Shown in pieces: positions 14,734-25,851 of a stretch of 33,572 nucleotides of DNA. The stretch's first letter is position 1. Each line of letters opens with the position of its first letter. Below the pieces are notes generated by a model, which was not told where the DNA came from, did not search any database, and worked only from the letters and a program-made list of their open reading frames with translations. The position numbers and the translations under genes were made by a program. The DNA lies in the NCBI GenBank assembly GCA_009379955.1, contig WHST01000072.1:1-33572 (forward strand). The letters run 5' to 3'. Origin of the DNA: Streptosporangiales bacterium. Its GTDB lineage: Bacteria > Actinomycetota > Actinomycetes > Streptosporangiales > WHST01.

Positions 14734-15543
14734 TCACGGGCCCGAGCTGAAGTTGGGGACCGCGCCGCCGTAGCGGCGGTCGCGGGAGGCGTAGATCTCG
14801 CAGGCGCGCCAGAGGTCGAGGCGGTCGAAGTCGGGCCAGAGCGTGTCGAGGAACACCAGCTCGGCGTACGCCGACTGCCAGGGCAGGAAGTTCGACGTGC
14901 GCTGCTCGCCGGACGAGCGCAGGAACAGGTCGACGTCGGGCATCTCCGGCTCGTCGAGGTAGCGGGCGAACACGCGCTCGTCGACGCGCTCGGGGTCGAC
15001 ACGTCCGGCGGCGACGTCGCGGGCGAGGGCCTGGGCGGCGTCGGAGATCTCCGACCGACCGCCGTAGTTGACACACATGGTCAGGGTCAGCGTGTCGTTC
15101 GCCTTCGTCAGCTCCTCCGCGACCTGCAGCTCCTTGATGACGCTGCGCCACAGCCGTCGCGGCCGCCCCGCCCAGCGCACGCGCACGCCGAGCTCGTGCA
15201 TGTAGTCGCGCCGGCGGCGGATGACGTCGCGGTTGAACCCCATGAGGAAGCGGACCTCGTCGGGCGGGCGCTTCCAGTTCTCGGTGGAGAAGGCGTACGC
15301 CGACACCCACCGCACGCCGAGCTCGATGGCGCCCTCGACCACGTCGAGCAACGCCGCCTCGCCACGCTTGTGCCCCTCGATCCTCGGCAGGTCGCGCTGC
15401 TTCGCCCACCGCCCGTTGCCGTCCATGACGATCGCGACGTGCCCCGGCACGAGGTCGGCGGGGATCGCCGGCGCCCTGGTGCCGGACGGGTGAACGCTCG
15501 GCGGGCGTACGTCGCGCGGCCAGCGTGCCGTCAGCGCTCCCAC
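14734..15543 (-). CDS. uppS: Isoprenyl transferase (Z-decaprenyl/undecaprenyl diphosphate synthase)
   Basis: This cis-prenyltransferase makes the lipid carrier for cell-wall synthesis from isopentenyl diphosphate at the membrane surface. The catalytic segment [16 protein letters not shown] contains the key Asp (about residue 41). [29 protein letters not shown] and [19 protein letters not shown] are all family signatures. It resembles the actinobacterial Rv2361c-like long-chain synthase. The frame stays open far upstream; I set the start at GTG 15543 because the conserved domain begins about 35 residues later and the longer frame overlaps recO. The ribosome-binding site is weak, so the start is uncertain by up to some tens of codons. 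It follows recO by about 100 bp. Confidence 0.93.
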   Translation of the reverse strand: MGALTARWPRDVRPPSVHPSGTRAPAIPADLVPGHVAIVMDGNGRWAKQRDLPRIEGHKRGEAALLDVVEGAIELGVRWVSAYAFSTENWKRPPDEVRFLMGFNRDVIRRRRDYMHELGVRVRWAGRPRRLWRSVIKELQVAEELTKANDTLTLTMCVNYGGRSEISDAAQALARDVAAGRVDPERVDERVFARYLDEPEMPDVDLFLRSSGEQRTSNFLPWQSAYAELVFLDTLWPDFDRLDLWRACEIYASRDRRYGGAVPNFSSGP

Positions 15544-15647
15544 GCGCCCGCTTCGTCGCTCGCCTCCGGCAGGTGTCGCGACGGTGCCCTGCTCGGCCCG
15601 GGAGGCGTCGCGACCCCTACCTGCGGCTCTCTCCTCAGCTCCTGCGC

Positions 15648-16379
15648 TCACGGGCGGCTCACCATCCGCAACGACCGCAGGCCGTTCTCGATGTGCCACT
15701 GGAGGTACGCGGCGACGAGGCCGGTCGCCTCGCGCCGGTGGCTCGGCCCGCTCGCGTCGGCGACCTCCCAGTCGCCCGCGAGCAGGGCACCCAGCAGCCG
15801 GATCGCCTCGGGCGACGCGTTGGCGGACCCCGCCGGGCGGCAGTCGACGCACGCGACGCCGCCGGACTGCACGGAGAACCAGCGGTGCGGGCCCAGGGCG
15901 CCGCAGCGCGCGCACGAGCCGAGCGCGGGCGACCAGCCGGCGACCGCGAGGGCGCGGAGCAGGTACGAGTCGAGCACCAGGCCGGAGGCGTGCGTGCCGT
16001 CGGCCAGCGCGCGCAGCCCGCCCACGAGCAGGAGGAACAGCTGCAGCGAGGGCTCGCGCTCCTCGGGCGTGAGCCGCTCCGCGGTCTCCAGCATCGCCGT
16101 GCCCGCGGTGTAGCGCGCGTAGTCGGTCGCGATGCGCTCGCCGTACGGCCGCACGCTCTCGGCCTGGGTGACGATGTCGAGCGAGCGCCCCTCGTACAGC
16201 TGCAGGTCGACGTGGGTGAACGGCTCGAGCCGCGAGCCGAACTTCGACGTCGTGCGGCGCACGCCCTTGGCCACGGCGCGCACCCGCCCGTAGCGGCGCA
16301 TGAGCACGGTGACGATGCGGTCGGCCTCGCCCAGCTTGTGGGTGCGGAGGACAACCCCTTCGTCCCGATAGAGGCTCAC
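15648..16379 (-). CDS. recO: DNA repair protein RecO
   Basis: This 243-residue protein loads RecA with RecR in recombinational repair and anneals single strands. The N-terminal OB fold begins [21 protein letters not shown] helical domain follows, then a four-cysteine zinc site (Cys156, Cys159, Cys177, Cys180). Length is normal. Start ATG 16379 precedes the conserved N-terminus directly. It lies 53 bp after the leuA stop in the same direction and upstream of uppS, an order common in actinobacteria. Confidence 0.95.
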   Translation of the reverse strand: MSLYRDEGVVLRTHKLGEADRIVTVLMRRYGRVRAVAKGVRRTTSKFGSRLEPFTHVDLQLYEGRSLDIVTQAESVRPYGERIATDYARYTAGTAMLETAERLTPEEREPSLQLFLLLVGGLRALADGTHASGLVLDSYLLRALAVAGWSPALGSCARCGALGPHRWFSVQSGGVACVDCRPAGSANASPEAIRLLGALLAGDWEVADASGPSHRREATGLVAAYLQWHIENGLRSLRMVSRP

Positions 16380-16432
16380 GGCCTCATCGTCTCAGGTCGG
16401 AGTGACGATCAGGCGGATGCCCGGCACGGGCT

Positions 16433-18298
<1,866 letters not shown>

Positions 18299-18423
18299 TT
18301 ACCGTCCGTCACGCGATTCGCCCAGCCGGCCCCGTCCATTACGTGAGACGAGCCGTCCACGACGACCGACGCGCTCCGTCGTCCGCTGGGCACGCGTCGT
18401 ACCGAGGTGTCAGGGTGGACGGC

Positions 18424-19431
18424 ATGACCTACTGCGCGATCGTTCCCCCGTTCCTGCTCGACGCGCTCGGCAACGCCGACGACGCCGGCCTCGCCGCCCT
18501 GGCACAGCGCACCATCGAGCTCGACACCACGCACCGCGACTGGCGCCGCACGCCGCGGCCCGCGGCCGAGCCGGGCGACGCCAACCGATCGGTCCACGAC
18601 GCCGGCAACGCCGAGACGCTGCCGGGAGAGCTGAAGCGCGAGGAGGGCGGCGATCCCTCGGGCGACAAGTCCGTCGACGACGCGTACGACCATCTCGGCG
18701 CGACGTGGACGTTCTACTCCGAGGCCTACCAGCGCGACTCGATCAACGGCCAGGGTCTCCCGCTCATCGCGACGGTGCACTACGGCGACCGCTATGACAA
18801 CGCGTTCTGGAACGGCGACCAGATGGTCTTCGGCGACGGCGACGGCACCATCTTCCTGGCGTTCACCGGGCCGCTCGACATCACGGCGCACGAGCTCACC
18901 CACGGCGTCACGCAGTACACCGCCAACCTCACGTACGAGGGACAGTCGGGCGCTCTCAACGAGTCGTTGTCCGACGTGTTCGGCGTGCTCACCAAGCAAC
19001 ACGCACTCGGCCAGACGGCCGACCAGGCCGACTGGCTGATCGGCGCCGGCCTGTTCGGTCCCGACGTCGAGGGCAAGGCGCTGCGGTCGATGGCCGCGCC
19101 CGGCACCGCGTACGACGACCCGCGCATCGGCAGGGACCCGCAGCCGGCCACGATGGACGACTACGTCGAGACGACCGACGACAACGGCGGCGTGCACATC
19201 AACTCCGGCATCCCCAACCACGCCTTCCACCTCGCCGCGACGGCGCTCGGTGGCAACGCCTGGGAGCGCGCCGGCCTCGTCTGGTACCAGGTGCTCACGT
19301 CGGGCTCGCTCGCCGCTGACGTCGACTTCGCGACGTTCGCGCAGGCGACGGTCGACCAGGCTGCCTCGGTCGACGCGGAGACCCAGGAGGCGGTCCGCAA
19401 GGCGTGGACGGACGTCAAGGTGCTGACGTGA
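18424..19431 (+). CDS. M4-family neutral metalloprotease, protealysin-like
   Basis: This is a 335-residue thermolysin-family zinc protease. The zinc site is HELTH (His156, Glu157, His160) with the third ligand Glu180 in GALNESLSD. The catalytic His258 is in DNGGVHINSGIPNHAF. There is no signal peptide. The short N-terminal propeptide begins MTYCAIVPPF, with the PPF-type motif of protealysin precursors, so processing is probably autocatalytic and the export route unconventional or absent. Start ATG 18424 lies directly at this motif. The stop overlaps the next gene as GTGA; that gene encodes an emfourin-like inhibitor. It is divergent from the leuA leader. Confidence 0.94.
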   Translation: MTYCAIVPPFLLDALGNADDAGLAALAQRTIELDTTHRDWRRTPRPAAEPGDANRSVHDAGNAETLPGELKREEGGDPSGDKSVDDAYDHLGATWTFYSEAYQRDSINGQGLPLIATVHYGDRYDNAFWNGDQMVFGDGDGTIFLAFTGPLDITAHELTHGVTQYTANLTYEGQSGALNESLSDVFGVLTKQHALGQTADQADWLIGAGLFGPDVEGKALRSMAAPGTAYDDPRIGRDPQPATMDDYVETTDDNGGVHINSGIPNHAFHLAATALGGNAWERAGLVWYQVLTSGSLAADVDFATFAQATVDQAASVDAETQEAVRKAWTDVKVLT

Positions 19432-19688
19432 GGATCACGGTCCGCCGCAGCGGGGGCGTCACCGGCCTTACCCGCACCGGCACCGCCGACCTCGACGACG
19501 CCGACGAGACCGTCCACCTGTTCGTCACGGCCCTGCGCACGGCGGCCGCGCTGGCACCGGCCGGCACCCCCGACGCGTTCAGCTACCACGTCCGCCTCGG
19601 CGACGAGCCCGAGCTCACGGTGGACGAGCGCGCACTCCCGGCCGACGTCGCCGGCCGCCTGCGGACGGTACTGGCCGCCGGCACCTGA
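19428..19688 (+). CDS. Emfourin-like inhibitor of the adjacent M4 protease
   Basis: This 86-residue protein starts MRITVRRSGGVTGLTRTG and later has PDAFSYHVRLGDEPELTVDE and ALPADVAGRLRTVL. This pattern fits the small protealysin inhibitor emfourin, known to be encoded beside protealysin-like genes and to bind the mature protease tightly. Start GTG 19428 overlaps the protease stop as GTGA, with AAGG upstream, so the pair is co-translated. It lacks a signal peptide, like the protease, which suggests the inhibitor guards the cytosol. The family call rests on pattern and context; sequence similarity was not computed. Confidence 0.75.
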   Translation: MRITVRRSGGVTGLTRTGTADLDDADETVHLFVTALRTAAALAPAGTPDAFSYHVRLGDEPELTVDERALPADVAGRLRTVLAAGT

Positions 19689-19701
19689 CGCGTCATCCCT
19701 C

Positions 19702-19730
19702 CCCCACTGGGGACCCCAGCGAGGGTGGGG
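19702..19730. terminator. Weak hairpin between convergent genes
   Basis: CCCCAC (19702-19707) can pair with GTGGGG (19725-19730) over a 17-base loop. The loop itself holds a short GGGG/CCCC match. It lies between the ends of the inhibitor gene (19688) and the CPBP gene (19746), which run toward each other. The stem is short, so this is only a possible shared terminator. Confidence 0.3.
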
Positions 19731-19745
19731 TCGAGCGAGACTGGG

Positions 19746-20531
19746 CTACGTCAGGACCAGCTCGTAGAACAGCGAGCCGGCGGCGACGCTGTTGACGAGC
19801 ATGTGGGCGACGAGGGCGGGACCGACCCGGTCGAACAGGAGCCGAAGCACGCCGAACACCATGCCGCCGAGCAGCAGCCCCACCATGCGGACGGGCTCGA
19901 GGTGGATGGCACCGAAGATCGCGCTCGTGAACAGCAGCGTGAGCACCGGGCCGAAGCGGTTGCGGAACGCCTTCCACCACATGCCGCGGAAGTGCAGCTC
20001 CTCGACGAACGGGCCGAGGAACGCGATGACGAGCAGGAAGACGTACAGCACCGGACCGCTCTGCGTGCTCTCCAGGACCGTCGTGCCGACGCTGCTCGAC
20101 GGCTCGATGCCGGTGAGCTTCGACATCGCGAGGGTGCCGCCGAGCACCAGCCCCATTGCGGCGAGGCCGCCCGCGACGCCGGTGAACAGGTCGTACCACC
20201 GGAACCTGAGGCCGTACTCCACCGCGATGCCCGCGCCCTTGCGGCGTGCGACGAGGTACTGCCACAGCAGCACCGCGAGGTAGGCGGGGAGCAGGCTGAC
20301 GAGTCCGAGCGTGAGGGTCGGCGGGTCGTCCAGGTCGCCGCCGCTCGCCGCGATCACCAGGACGACGGCGACGCCGACCACGAGCTGGACGCCGATGAAG
20401 ATCACGAGCCCGATCAGCGCGCTCGGCAGCCCCCACCGGGGACGGCGGCGCCGCGCCGGGACGAACCCGTCGGCGGGGGGCCACGGCGGCGTGATGTCAG
20501 AAACCAAGCCGGTGGAGCTGTCGTGGGTCAC
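19746..20531 (-). CDS. CPBP-family intramembrane metalloprotease (CAAX/Abi type)
   Basis: This 261-residue membrane protein has about seven hydrophobic segments. The family motifs are present: EELHFRGMWW (EExxxR), FGAIHLEP with a His, and HMLVNSVAAG with a second His and Asn, together forming the intramembrane metal site. The N-terminal 30 residues are Pro/Arg-rich and cytosolic. Members cleave membrane-near peptides, including bacteriocin and signalling substrates; the substrate here is unknown. The first 35 bp overlap the 3' end of era, in the same direction, so the two are co-transcribed. Confidence 0.9.
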   Translation of the reverse strand: MTHDSSTGLVSDITPPWPPADGFVPARRRRPRWGLPSALIGLVIFIGVQLVVGVAVVLVIAASGGDLDDPPTLTLGLVSLLPAYLAVLLWQYLVARRKGAGIAVEYGLRFRWYDLFTGVAGGLAAMGLVLGGTLAMSKLTGIEPSSSVGTTVLESTQSGPVLYVFLLVIAFLGPFVEELHFRGMWWKAFRNRFGPVLTLLFTSAIFGAIHLEPVRMVGLLLGGMVFGVLRLLFDRVGPALVAHMLVNSVAAGSLFYELVLT

Positions 20532-21408
20532 GTTGCCAGTCCTTGAGCACCTTGACGTGGAGATCCAGGTATACCGAAGAGCCGAGCAGCGACTCGATCT
20601 GCCGCCGCGCCCGCCCGCCGACGTCGCGCAGCCGCGCGCCCTGCCGGCCGATCACGATCGCCTTCTGGCTCGACCGCTCGACGTAGACGGTCGCGTAGAC
20701 GTCGACGAGATCCCTGCCGTCGCGCCGGCTCATCTCCTCCACGGTGACCGCGATCGAGTGCGGCAGCTCGTCGCGGACGTCCTCGAGCACCGCCTCCCTG
20801 ACGAGCTCGGCGACCAGCACCTGCTCGGGCTCGTCGGTGAGCTCGCCGTCGGGATACAGCGGACGCCCCTCCGGCAGCAGCCCCGCGAGCACCCCGGCGA
20901 GCACGTCGATCTGCGCGCCGGACGTCGCCGATACCGGTACGACGTCGGCGAACTGCGCCTGCTCCCCGACCTCGAGGAGCCGGCGCGGCAGCTCGCGCCG
21001 GTGGTCGACCAGGTCGGTCTTCGTCACGACCGCCACGACCGGCGTGTCAGCGACCTCGCGCAGCCGCTCCATGATGAACCTGTCGCCCGGTCCCGCGCGC
21101 TCGTCGGCCGGCAGGCACACGCCGATCACGTCGACCTCGGTGAGCGTGCCGAGCACCACGTCGTTGAGCCGCTCGCCGAGCAGCGTGCGCGGGCGGTGCA
21201 GGCCGGGGGTGTCGACCAGCACGAGCTGCGCGTCACTGCGGTGCACGATGCCGCGGACGGTGTGCCTGGTGGTCTGCGGCCGGTTGCTCGTGATCGCGAT
21301 CTTCTGCCCGACGAGCGCGTTGGTCAGCGTCGACTTGCCGACGTTGGGCCGGCCGACGAAGCACACGAACCCCGACCGGAAGGGGCCGGCCGTCTCGTCG
21401 TCCCTCAT
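20497..21408 (-). CDS. era: GTPase Era
   Basis: This 303-residue GTPase assists 30S ribosome assembly by binding the 3' end of 16S rRNA. G1 is GRPNVGKST (19-27), the effector region RPQTTRHTVRG, G3 DTPG (66-69), and G4 TKTD (129-132). The C-terminal KH domain (QKAIVIGRQGARLRDVG onward) is complete. Start ATG 21408 has GGAGG at good spacing; a longer frame lacks support. A 103-bp gap with no visible feature separates it from the deaminase-like gene upstream. It is part of the conserved phoH-ybeY-corC-cda-era block. Confidence 0.97.
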   Translation of the reverse strand: MRDDETAGPFRSGFVCFVGRPNVGKSTLTNALVGQKIAITSNRPQTTRHTVRGIVHRSDAQLVLVDTPGLHRPRTLLGERLNDVVLGTLTEVDVIGVCLPADERAGPGDRFIMERLREVADTPVVAVVTKTDLVDHRRELPRRLLEVGEQAQFADVVPVSATSGAQIDVLAGVLAGLLPEGRPLYPDGELTDEPEQVLVAELVREAVLEDVRDELPHSIAVTVEEMSRRDGRDLVDVYATVYVERSSQKAIVIGRQGARLRDVGGRARRQIESLLGSSVYLDLHVKVLKDWQRDPRQLHRLGF

Positions 21409-21511
21409 GAGCCGGCCTCCAAAGCGAGCATCGCAGCGGCCCGAAGCGCACACCGGGTCCAGGCACCCACGGAGCGAGGAGCGGAGCGGCGGAGGACGGC
21501 GGGGAGCACCG

Positions 21512-21820
21512 TCACGGGCGGACGATGTGGACGGGGGCGTCGGCCGACAGGTCGCGGACGACCCGGTCGTCGACGTCGTCGGCCGAGGTCAGCACGACCG
21601 CGGCCTCGAGCCCGCTCGCACCGCTCGACACCGCCTGGGCGACCGCGACCTCGAGCGCCGTCAGTCGCAGCGAGGGTAGTCGGACCGCCGACGCGACGTA
21701 GGTGCGGCCGATCTCGTCACGCACCGCGGCGGCCTCGGCCGCGGAGCCGCGGGCGAGCGCGGCGCGCGCGAGCATGGCGAGCTTCGCGTCCTCGGGGTCG
21801 GTGAGCTCGCTATCGGACAT
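21512..21820 (-). CDS. Cytidine-deaminase-like protein lacking zinc ligands
   Basis: This 102-residue protein occupies the place held in many actinobacteria by a small protein annotated as cytidine deaminase, between the CorC-like gene and era. The fold pattern is present (AKLAMLARAA, AAVRDEIGRTYVAS, LRLTALEVAVAQAVSSG). The catalytic HAE/CAE motif is replaced by LTALEVAV, and the PCxxC zinc motif is absent. It should not be able to bind the catalytic zinc, so it is more likely a structural or regulatory relative. Start ATG 21820 is preferred over 21826 because GAGGAG has correct spacing to it. It overlaps the CorC-like stop by 11 bp. Confidence 0.75.
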   Translation of the reverse strand: MSDSELTDPEDAKLAMLARAALARGSAAEAAAVRDEIGRTYVASAVRLPSLRLTALEVAVAQAVSSGASGLEAAVVLTSADDVDDRVVRDLSADAPVHIVRP

Positions 21821-23162
21821 CGACATGCTCCTCGGCACGCTCGGGGTGCTCCGCCTGGTCACCGTGGCCGCGGTCGGTGGAATCGCGCCCGTTCGACGGC
21901 ACGAGCCGCTCGACGAGGACGGTGAGGATCCGGTTGCGCCGGCCGACGGCGCTCTCCGCGGTGAGCCGCAGCCCGGCGAGCCGCGCGGTCGCGCCGGGGA
22001 TGGGCACGCGGCCGAGCGCCTGTGCGAGGAGCCCGCCCACCGTCGTGACGCCCTCCTCCTCGATCTCGATGTCGAGCTCGTCGGCGAGGTCCTCGACGGG
22101 CAGCCGGGCGGTTACCCGCAGCCGGCCGTCGTCGAGCCGTTCGATCGGCGGCACCTCGACGTCGTACTCGTCGGTGATCTCGCCGACGATCTCCTCGATG
22201 ATGTCCTCGATGGTCACGAGCCCGGCCGTGCCGCCGTACTCGTCGACCACGATCGCGACGTGCACCTGCTTGGCCTGCATCTCGCGGAGCAGGTCGTCGG
22301 CGGGCTTGCTGTCCGGCACGAAGTACGCGTCGCGCATGACCTGCTCGACCCGCTCGCCGGCCTCGGCGTCGGGCTCGTCGTGGACGCGGCGCACGACGTC
22401 CTTCAGGTACGCGATGCCGACGACGTCGTCCTCACTCTGCCCGACCACGGGGATGCGCGAGAAGCCGCTGCGCAGGGCGAGCGACATCGCCTGCCGCAGG
22501 GTCTTGTCGCGCTCGATCAGCACGATCTCGGTGCGCGGCACCATCAGCTCGCGGACGAGGGTGTCGCCGAGCTCGAAGACCGAGTGGATCATCTGCCGCT
22601 CGTCGTCCTCGATCAGCCGGCTCTCCTCGGCCAGGTCGACGAGGTCGCGGAGCTCGGCCTCGGAGGCGAACGGGCCCTGCCGGAACCCCTTGCCCGGCGT
22701 GAGCGCGTTGCCGATCATGATGAGCAGCCGGGCGAGCGGGCCGAGGATGCGGCCCAGCCAGTACATCGGCGACGCGACCGCGCGCGCGACGGCCGCGGCG
22801 TGCTGCCGGCCGAGAGTGCGCGGGGCGACCCCGACCGCGATGTACGACACGACCACCATGCAGCCGGCGGCCACCAGCACGGCGACCGCGTCGCGGCGGA
22901 ACGCCCCGACGAGCACGACGGCGACGAGCACCGACGCGGTCACCTCGCATGCCTTGCGCAGCAGCAGGGCGAGGTTGAGGTAGCGGTACGGCTCGCGGAC
23001 GAGCTCCTGCAGCCGCCCGGCTCCCCTGCGTCCCTCGCGCACGCCGTCCTCGACGTCGACGCGGGAGACCCGGGACAGCGCGGTCTCCGACGCGGCCAGG
23101 AGACCGGCGACGACCACGAGACAGGCGGCGAGGACGAGCAGCCAGGCGCCGGCGCTGGTCAC
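21810..23162 (-). CDS. CorC/HlyC (CNNM-type) membrane protein with CBS domains
   Basis: This is a 450-residue protein. The N-terminal CNNM (DUF21) domain has about four membrane segments, starting with [25 protein letters not shown]. Then come a tandem CBS pair ([13 protein letters not shown] and [29 protein letters not shown]) and a C-terminal CorC/HlyC domain ([21 protein letters not shown]). Members are linked to magnesium or cobalt efflux; the old hemolysin label is misleading. The final 25 residues are charged and low in complexity. Start GTG 23162 overlaps the ybeY stop as GTGA. The conserved block suggests co-expression with ribosome-maturation genes. Confidence 0.92.
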   Translation of the reverse strand: MTSAGAWLLVLAACLVVVAGLLAASETALSRVSRVDVEDGVREGRRGAGRLQELVREPYRYLNLALLLRKACEVTASVLVAVVLVGAFRRDAVAVLVAAGCMVVVSYIAVGVAPRTLGRQHAAAVARAVASPMYWLGRILGPLARLLIMIGNALTPGKGFRQGPFASEAELRDLVDLAEESRLIEDDERQMIHSVFELGDTLVRELMVPRTEIVLIERDKTLRQAMSLALRSGFSRIPVVGQSEDDVVGIAYLKDVVRRVHDEPDAEAGERVEQVMRDAYFVPDSKPADDLLREMQAKQVHVAIVVDEYGGTAGLVTIEDIIEEIVGEITDEYDVEVPPIERLDDGRLRVTARLPVEDLADELDIEIEEEGVTTVGGLLAQALGRVPIPGATARLAGLRLTAESAVGRRNRILTVLVERLVPSNGRDSTDRGHGDQAEHPERAEEHVDVR

Positions 23163-23605
23163 GATCGCCAGCTCTCGAGCAGGTTGCGCTGCAGCGCGAA
23201 CATCTCCTTCTCCTCGTCTGGCTCGGCGTGGTCGTAGCCGAGCAGGTGCAAGATGCCGTGCGCGCACAGCAGGGACAGCTCGTCGGCGGTCGAGTGCCCC
23301 GCGGTGGCCGCCTGCTTGGCCGCCACCTCGGGACACAGCACGACGTCGCCGAGCAGGCCCGCATCGGAGACGCCGCCGTCACGCCCTGGGCGCAGCTCGT
23401 CCATCGGGAAGCTCAGCACGTCGGTGGGTCCCTGCTCGTCCATCCACTGCACGTGCAAGCGGGTCATCGCCGCGGTGTCGACGAGCAGCACCGAGAGGTC
23501 GGCGAGCGGGTTCACCCGCATCTCGTCGAGGACGTGCCGGCACAGACCGGCGAGGTCGCCCTCGTCGACGGTCACGCCGGACTCGTTGGCGATCTCGATG
23601 CTCAT
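23159..23605 (-). CDS. ybeY: Endoribonuclease YbeY (16S rRNA maturation)
   Basis: This 148-residue zinc endoribonuclease acts in 16S rRNA 3'-end processing and ribosome quality control. The zinc motif is [11 protein letters not shown] (His116, His120, His126), and [11 protein letters not shown] is a family signature in its actinobacterial form. Length is normal. Start ATG 23605. It is coupled to the CorC-like gene through a GTGA overlap and follows phoH by 39 bp. Confidence 0.96.
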   Translation of the reverse strand: MSIEIANESGVTVDEGDLAGLCRHVLDEMRVNPLADLSVLLVDTAAMTRLHVQWMDEQGPTDVLSFPMDELRPGRDGGVSDAGLLGDVVLCPEVAAKQAATAGHSTADELSLLCAHGILHLLGYDHAEPDEEKEMFALQRNLLESWRS

Positions 23606-23644
23606 CGCGACCGCCGTCCCGTGTCCCCGGGTCTACAGGGGTCG

Positions 23645-24676
23645 TCAGCGGCCACGCCGTCGCTTTCCGGCCCGCGCCGCCGAGGCGAGCTCTGCCGGAC
23701 CTTCGGCCGTGTCGTACCTCTCGTAGGCGTCGACGATCCGGCCGACGAGCTGGTGGCGGACCACGTCACGACTGGTCAGCTGCGTGAAATGGACGTCCTC
23801 GATGCCGTCGAGGATGTCACGCACGACGCGCAGGCCGCTGCGCTGGCCGTTCGGCAGGTCGACCTGGGTGATGTCGCCGGTCACGACGATCCTCGACCCG
23901 AAGCCGAGCCGGGTGAGGAACATCTTCATCTGCTCGGGCGAGGTGTTCTGCGCCTCGTCGAGGATGATGAACGCGTCGTTGAGGGTGCGGCCGCGCATGT
24001 ACGCCAGCGGTGCCACCTCGATCGTGCCGGCGGCCATCAGCCGCGGGATCGAGTCGGGGTCGACCATGTCGTGCAGGGCGTCGTAGAGCGGGCGCAGGTA
24101 CGGGTCGATCTTCTCGTACAGCGTGCCCGGCAGGTAGCCGAGCCGCTCCCCCGCCTCGACCGCCGGGCGGGTCAGGATCAGCCGGTTGACCTGCTTGGCC
24201 TGCAGCGCCTGCACCGCCTTGGCCATCGCGAGGTAGGTCTTGCCCGTGCCCGCGGGACCGATGCCGAAGACGAGCGTGTGCTTGTCGATCGCGTCGACGT
24301 AGCGCTTCTGGTTGAGCGAGCGCGGCCGGATCCGGCGACCGCGGCTCGAGAGGATGTCGACGGTCAGCACGTCGGCGGGGCGTTCCGGCTCGCTGTCGCG
24401 GAGCATCGCGACGCTCCGTTCGACGGCGTCGGGCGTGAGCTGGGTGCCCTTCGCGAGGAGTGCGAGCAGCTCGTCGATGAGGGTCGCGACCTGCGCGTTC
24501 TCCTCTTCCTTGCCCGTCACGGTGATCTCGTTGCCGCGGACGTGGATGTCGGACTCGAACGCGCGTTCGATCACGCGGAGCAGCTCGTCGCGCGAGCCGA
24601 GGAGGGCGACCATCGTGTGGTCACCGGGAACGACGATCTTGGTCTGTGCCCGTGGGGCGTGTTGGGTGTCAGCCAT
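23645..24676 (-). CDS. phoH: PhoH-like ATPase (YbeZ)
   Basis: This 343-residue protein has an N-terminal KH-like region and a P-loop ATPase core: Walker A GPAGTGKT (140-147), Walker B FIILDEAQNT, and RIVVTGDITQVDLP. PhoH/YbeZ proteins work with YbeY in RNA processing and may be RNA helicases; the name reflects phosphate control seen in E. coli. Start ATG 24676 (MADTQ) best fits family length; the frame stays open to 24790, and no start has a good ribosome-binding site. The lysine/arginine-rich C-terminus may bind RNA. The next gene upstream, HIT, is 131 bp away. Confidence 0.93.
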   Translation of the reverse strand: MADTQHAPRAQTKIVVPGDHTMVALLGSRDELLRVIERAFESDIHVRGNEITVTGKEEENAQVATLIDELLALLAKGTQLTPDAVERSVAMLRDSEPERPADVLTVDILSSRGRRIRPRSLNQKRYVDAIDKHTLVFGIGPAGTGKTYLAMAKAVQALQAKQVNRLILTRPAVEAGERLGYLPGTLYEKIDPYLRPLYDALHDMVDPDSIPRLMAAGTIEVAPLAYMRGRTLNDAFIILDEAQNTSPEQMKMFLTRLGFGSRIVVTGDITQVDLPNGQRSGLRVVRDILDGIEDVHFTQLTSRDVVRHQLVGRIVDAYERYDTAEGPAELASAARAGKRRRGR

Positions 24677-24807
24677 GCGCGGTGTCGGCCGCCCCGCCTC
24701 TCCTGCTCGATCCGACGTAGTCGGTCCCATGGTAGTGGGCTCGCGCCCCCACGGTCGCCCCCATTCGCGGGCGTCACGAACCCTACCCAACGGCGCGACG
24801 CCGAACC

Positions 24808-25152
24808 TCAGCCCGGCGGCCAGCCCAGCCCGCGTCCGCCCAGCACGTGGGCGTGCACGTGGAACACCGTCTGCCCCGCTCCGGCACCGGTGTTGAACAC
24901 CACCCGGTAGCCGGGCTCGACGATGTCCTCGTCCTCGGCGACCAGAACGGCGGTGTCGAGCACCTCGGCGAGCAGCGCGGGGTCACGCCTCGTGAGGTCG
25001 GCGAGGTCCGGGTAGTGGGTCCTGGGGATCACGAGCACGTGGGTCGGCGCCTGCGGGTTGATGTCACGAAACGCGACGACCCGATCGGTCTCCCGCACGA
25101 CGCTCGCGGGCACCTCCCCCGTGACGATCTTGCAGAACAGGCAGTCGGCCAC
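24808..25152 (-). CDS. HIT-family nucleotide hydrolase (HinT-like)
   Basis: This 114-residue protein has the histidine triad HVHAHVLGG near its end. The N-terminal zinc-type CLFCKIVTGEVP and the NPQAPTHVLVIPRTH segment are typical. Members hydrolyse purine nucleoside phosphoramidates and are present in nearly all organisms. Start ATG 25152. It heads the phoH-ybeY block here and is divergent from the sigma factor gene. In many actinobacteria rsmE lies immediately upstream of this kind of block; here it is 7.5 kb away. Confidence 0.94.
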   Translation of the reverse strand: MADCLFCKIVTGEVPASVVRETDRVVAFRDINPQAPTHVLVIPRTHYPDLADLTRRDPALLAEVLDTAVLVAEDEDIVEPGYRVVFNTGAGAGQTVFHVHAHVLGGRGLGWPPG

Positions 25153-25260
25153 TTTGTCCTCCCGGATTCGGTCGGGCCGGTGCGTTCAGGCGTGTTGCGG
25201 ATGGCAAGGTAGTCGACCAGTCACGGTAAACCAGGAGCGGCATCGGGGCGTCGTAGGCGC

Positions 25261-25851
25261 GTGACCATCGCCACGGTACCGCTCGGAGCGGAACGGGAGA
25301 TTGTGGTCGAGTCTCGCTGGGAGGCCGACGAGGCCGTCACCGAGCTCTACAGCGCCCATTACCGGTCGCTGGTCCGACTCGCCGCACTGCTCCTGCGCGA
25401 CCCCGAGAGCGCCGAGGACGTCGTCCAGGACTCCTTCGTCGCGATGCACGGCGCGTGGCGCCGGCTCCGCGACCAGGAACGCGCGCTGCCGTACCTGCGA
25501 CAGGCCGTCGTCAACCGGGCCAGGTCCGCCCTGCGTCGACGCAAGGTCGAGGTCAAGTACGCGCCCACGCCGGGGCCTGACGCACCCAGCGCCGAGTACG
25601 GCGCACTCGGAGCGGTGGAGCGCGACGCCGTCCTCACCGCCCTCGACAAGCTGCCGGTGCGCCAGCGCGAGACGCTGGTGCTGCGTTACTACGGTGACCT
25701 CTCCGAGGCACAGATAGCGGAGGCGATGGGAATCAGCCGCGGCTCGGTCAAGAGCCACGCGTTCCGGGGGGTGGCGGCGCTGCGCGAGCTGCTGCACGAC
25801 GAGCCGCACAAGGTCGACGCACCGAGCGAGAAGGGGGGTGAGCCGACATGA
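25261..25851 (+). CDS. ECF RNA polymerase sigma factor, SigE-like actinobacterial family
   Basis: This is a 196-residue group 4 sigma factor. Region 2 is seen as LYSAHYRSLVRLAALLLRDP followed by ESAEDVVQDSFVAMHGAW (core binding and -10 recognition). Region 4 is LPVRQRETLVLRYYGDLSE and AEAMGISRGSVKSHAFRG (helix-turn-helix for the -35). The start is GTG 25261. The ribosome-binding site is poor. The stop overlaps the next gene as ATGA. That gene encodes a membrane protein in place of a classical anti-sigma factor, so it may control this sigma. There are 108 bp between it and the divergent HIT gene. Confidence 0.93.
   Translation: MTIATVPLGAEREIVVESRWEADEAVTELYSAHYRSLVRLAALLLRDPESAEDVVQDSFVAMHGAWRRLRDQERALPYLRQAVVNRARSALRRRKVEVKYAPTPGPDAPSAEYGALGAVERDAVLTALDKLPVRQRETLVLRYYGDLSEAQIAEAMGISRGSVKSHAFRGVAALRELLHDEPHKVDAPSEKGGEPT

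Noticed and set aside
15544-15915. Longer uppS frame reaching 15915
   Set aside because: The extra 120 codons overlap recO, are Arg/Gly-rich and are outside the conserved domain. A start near 15543 is more likely.
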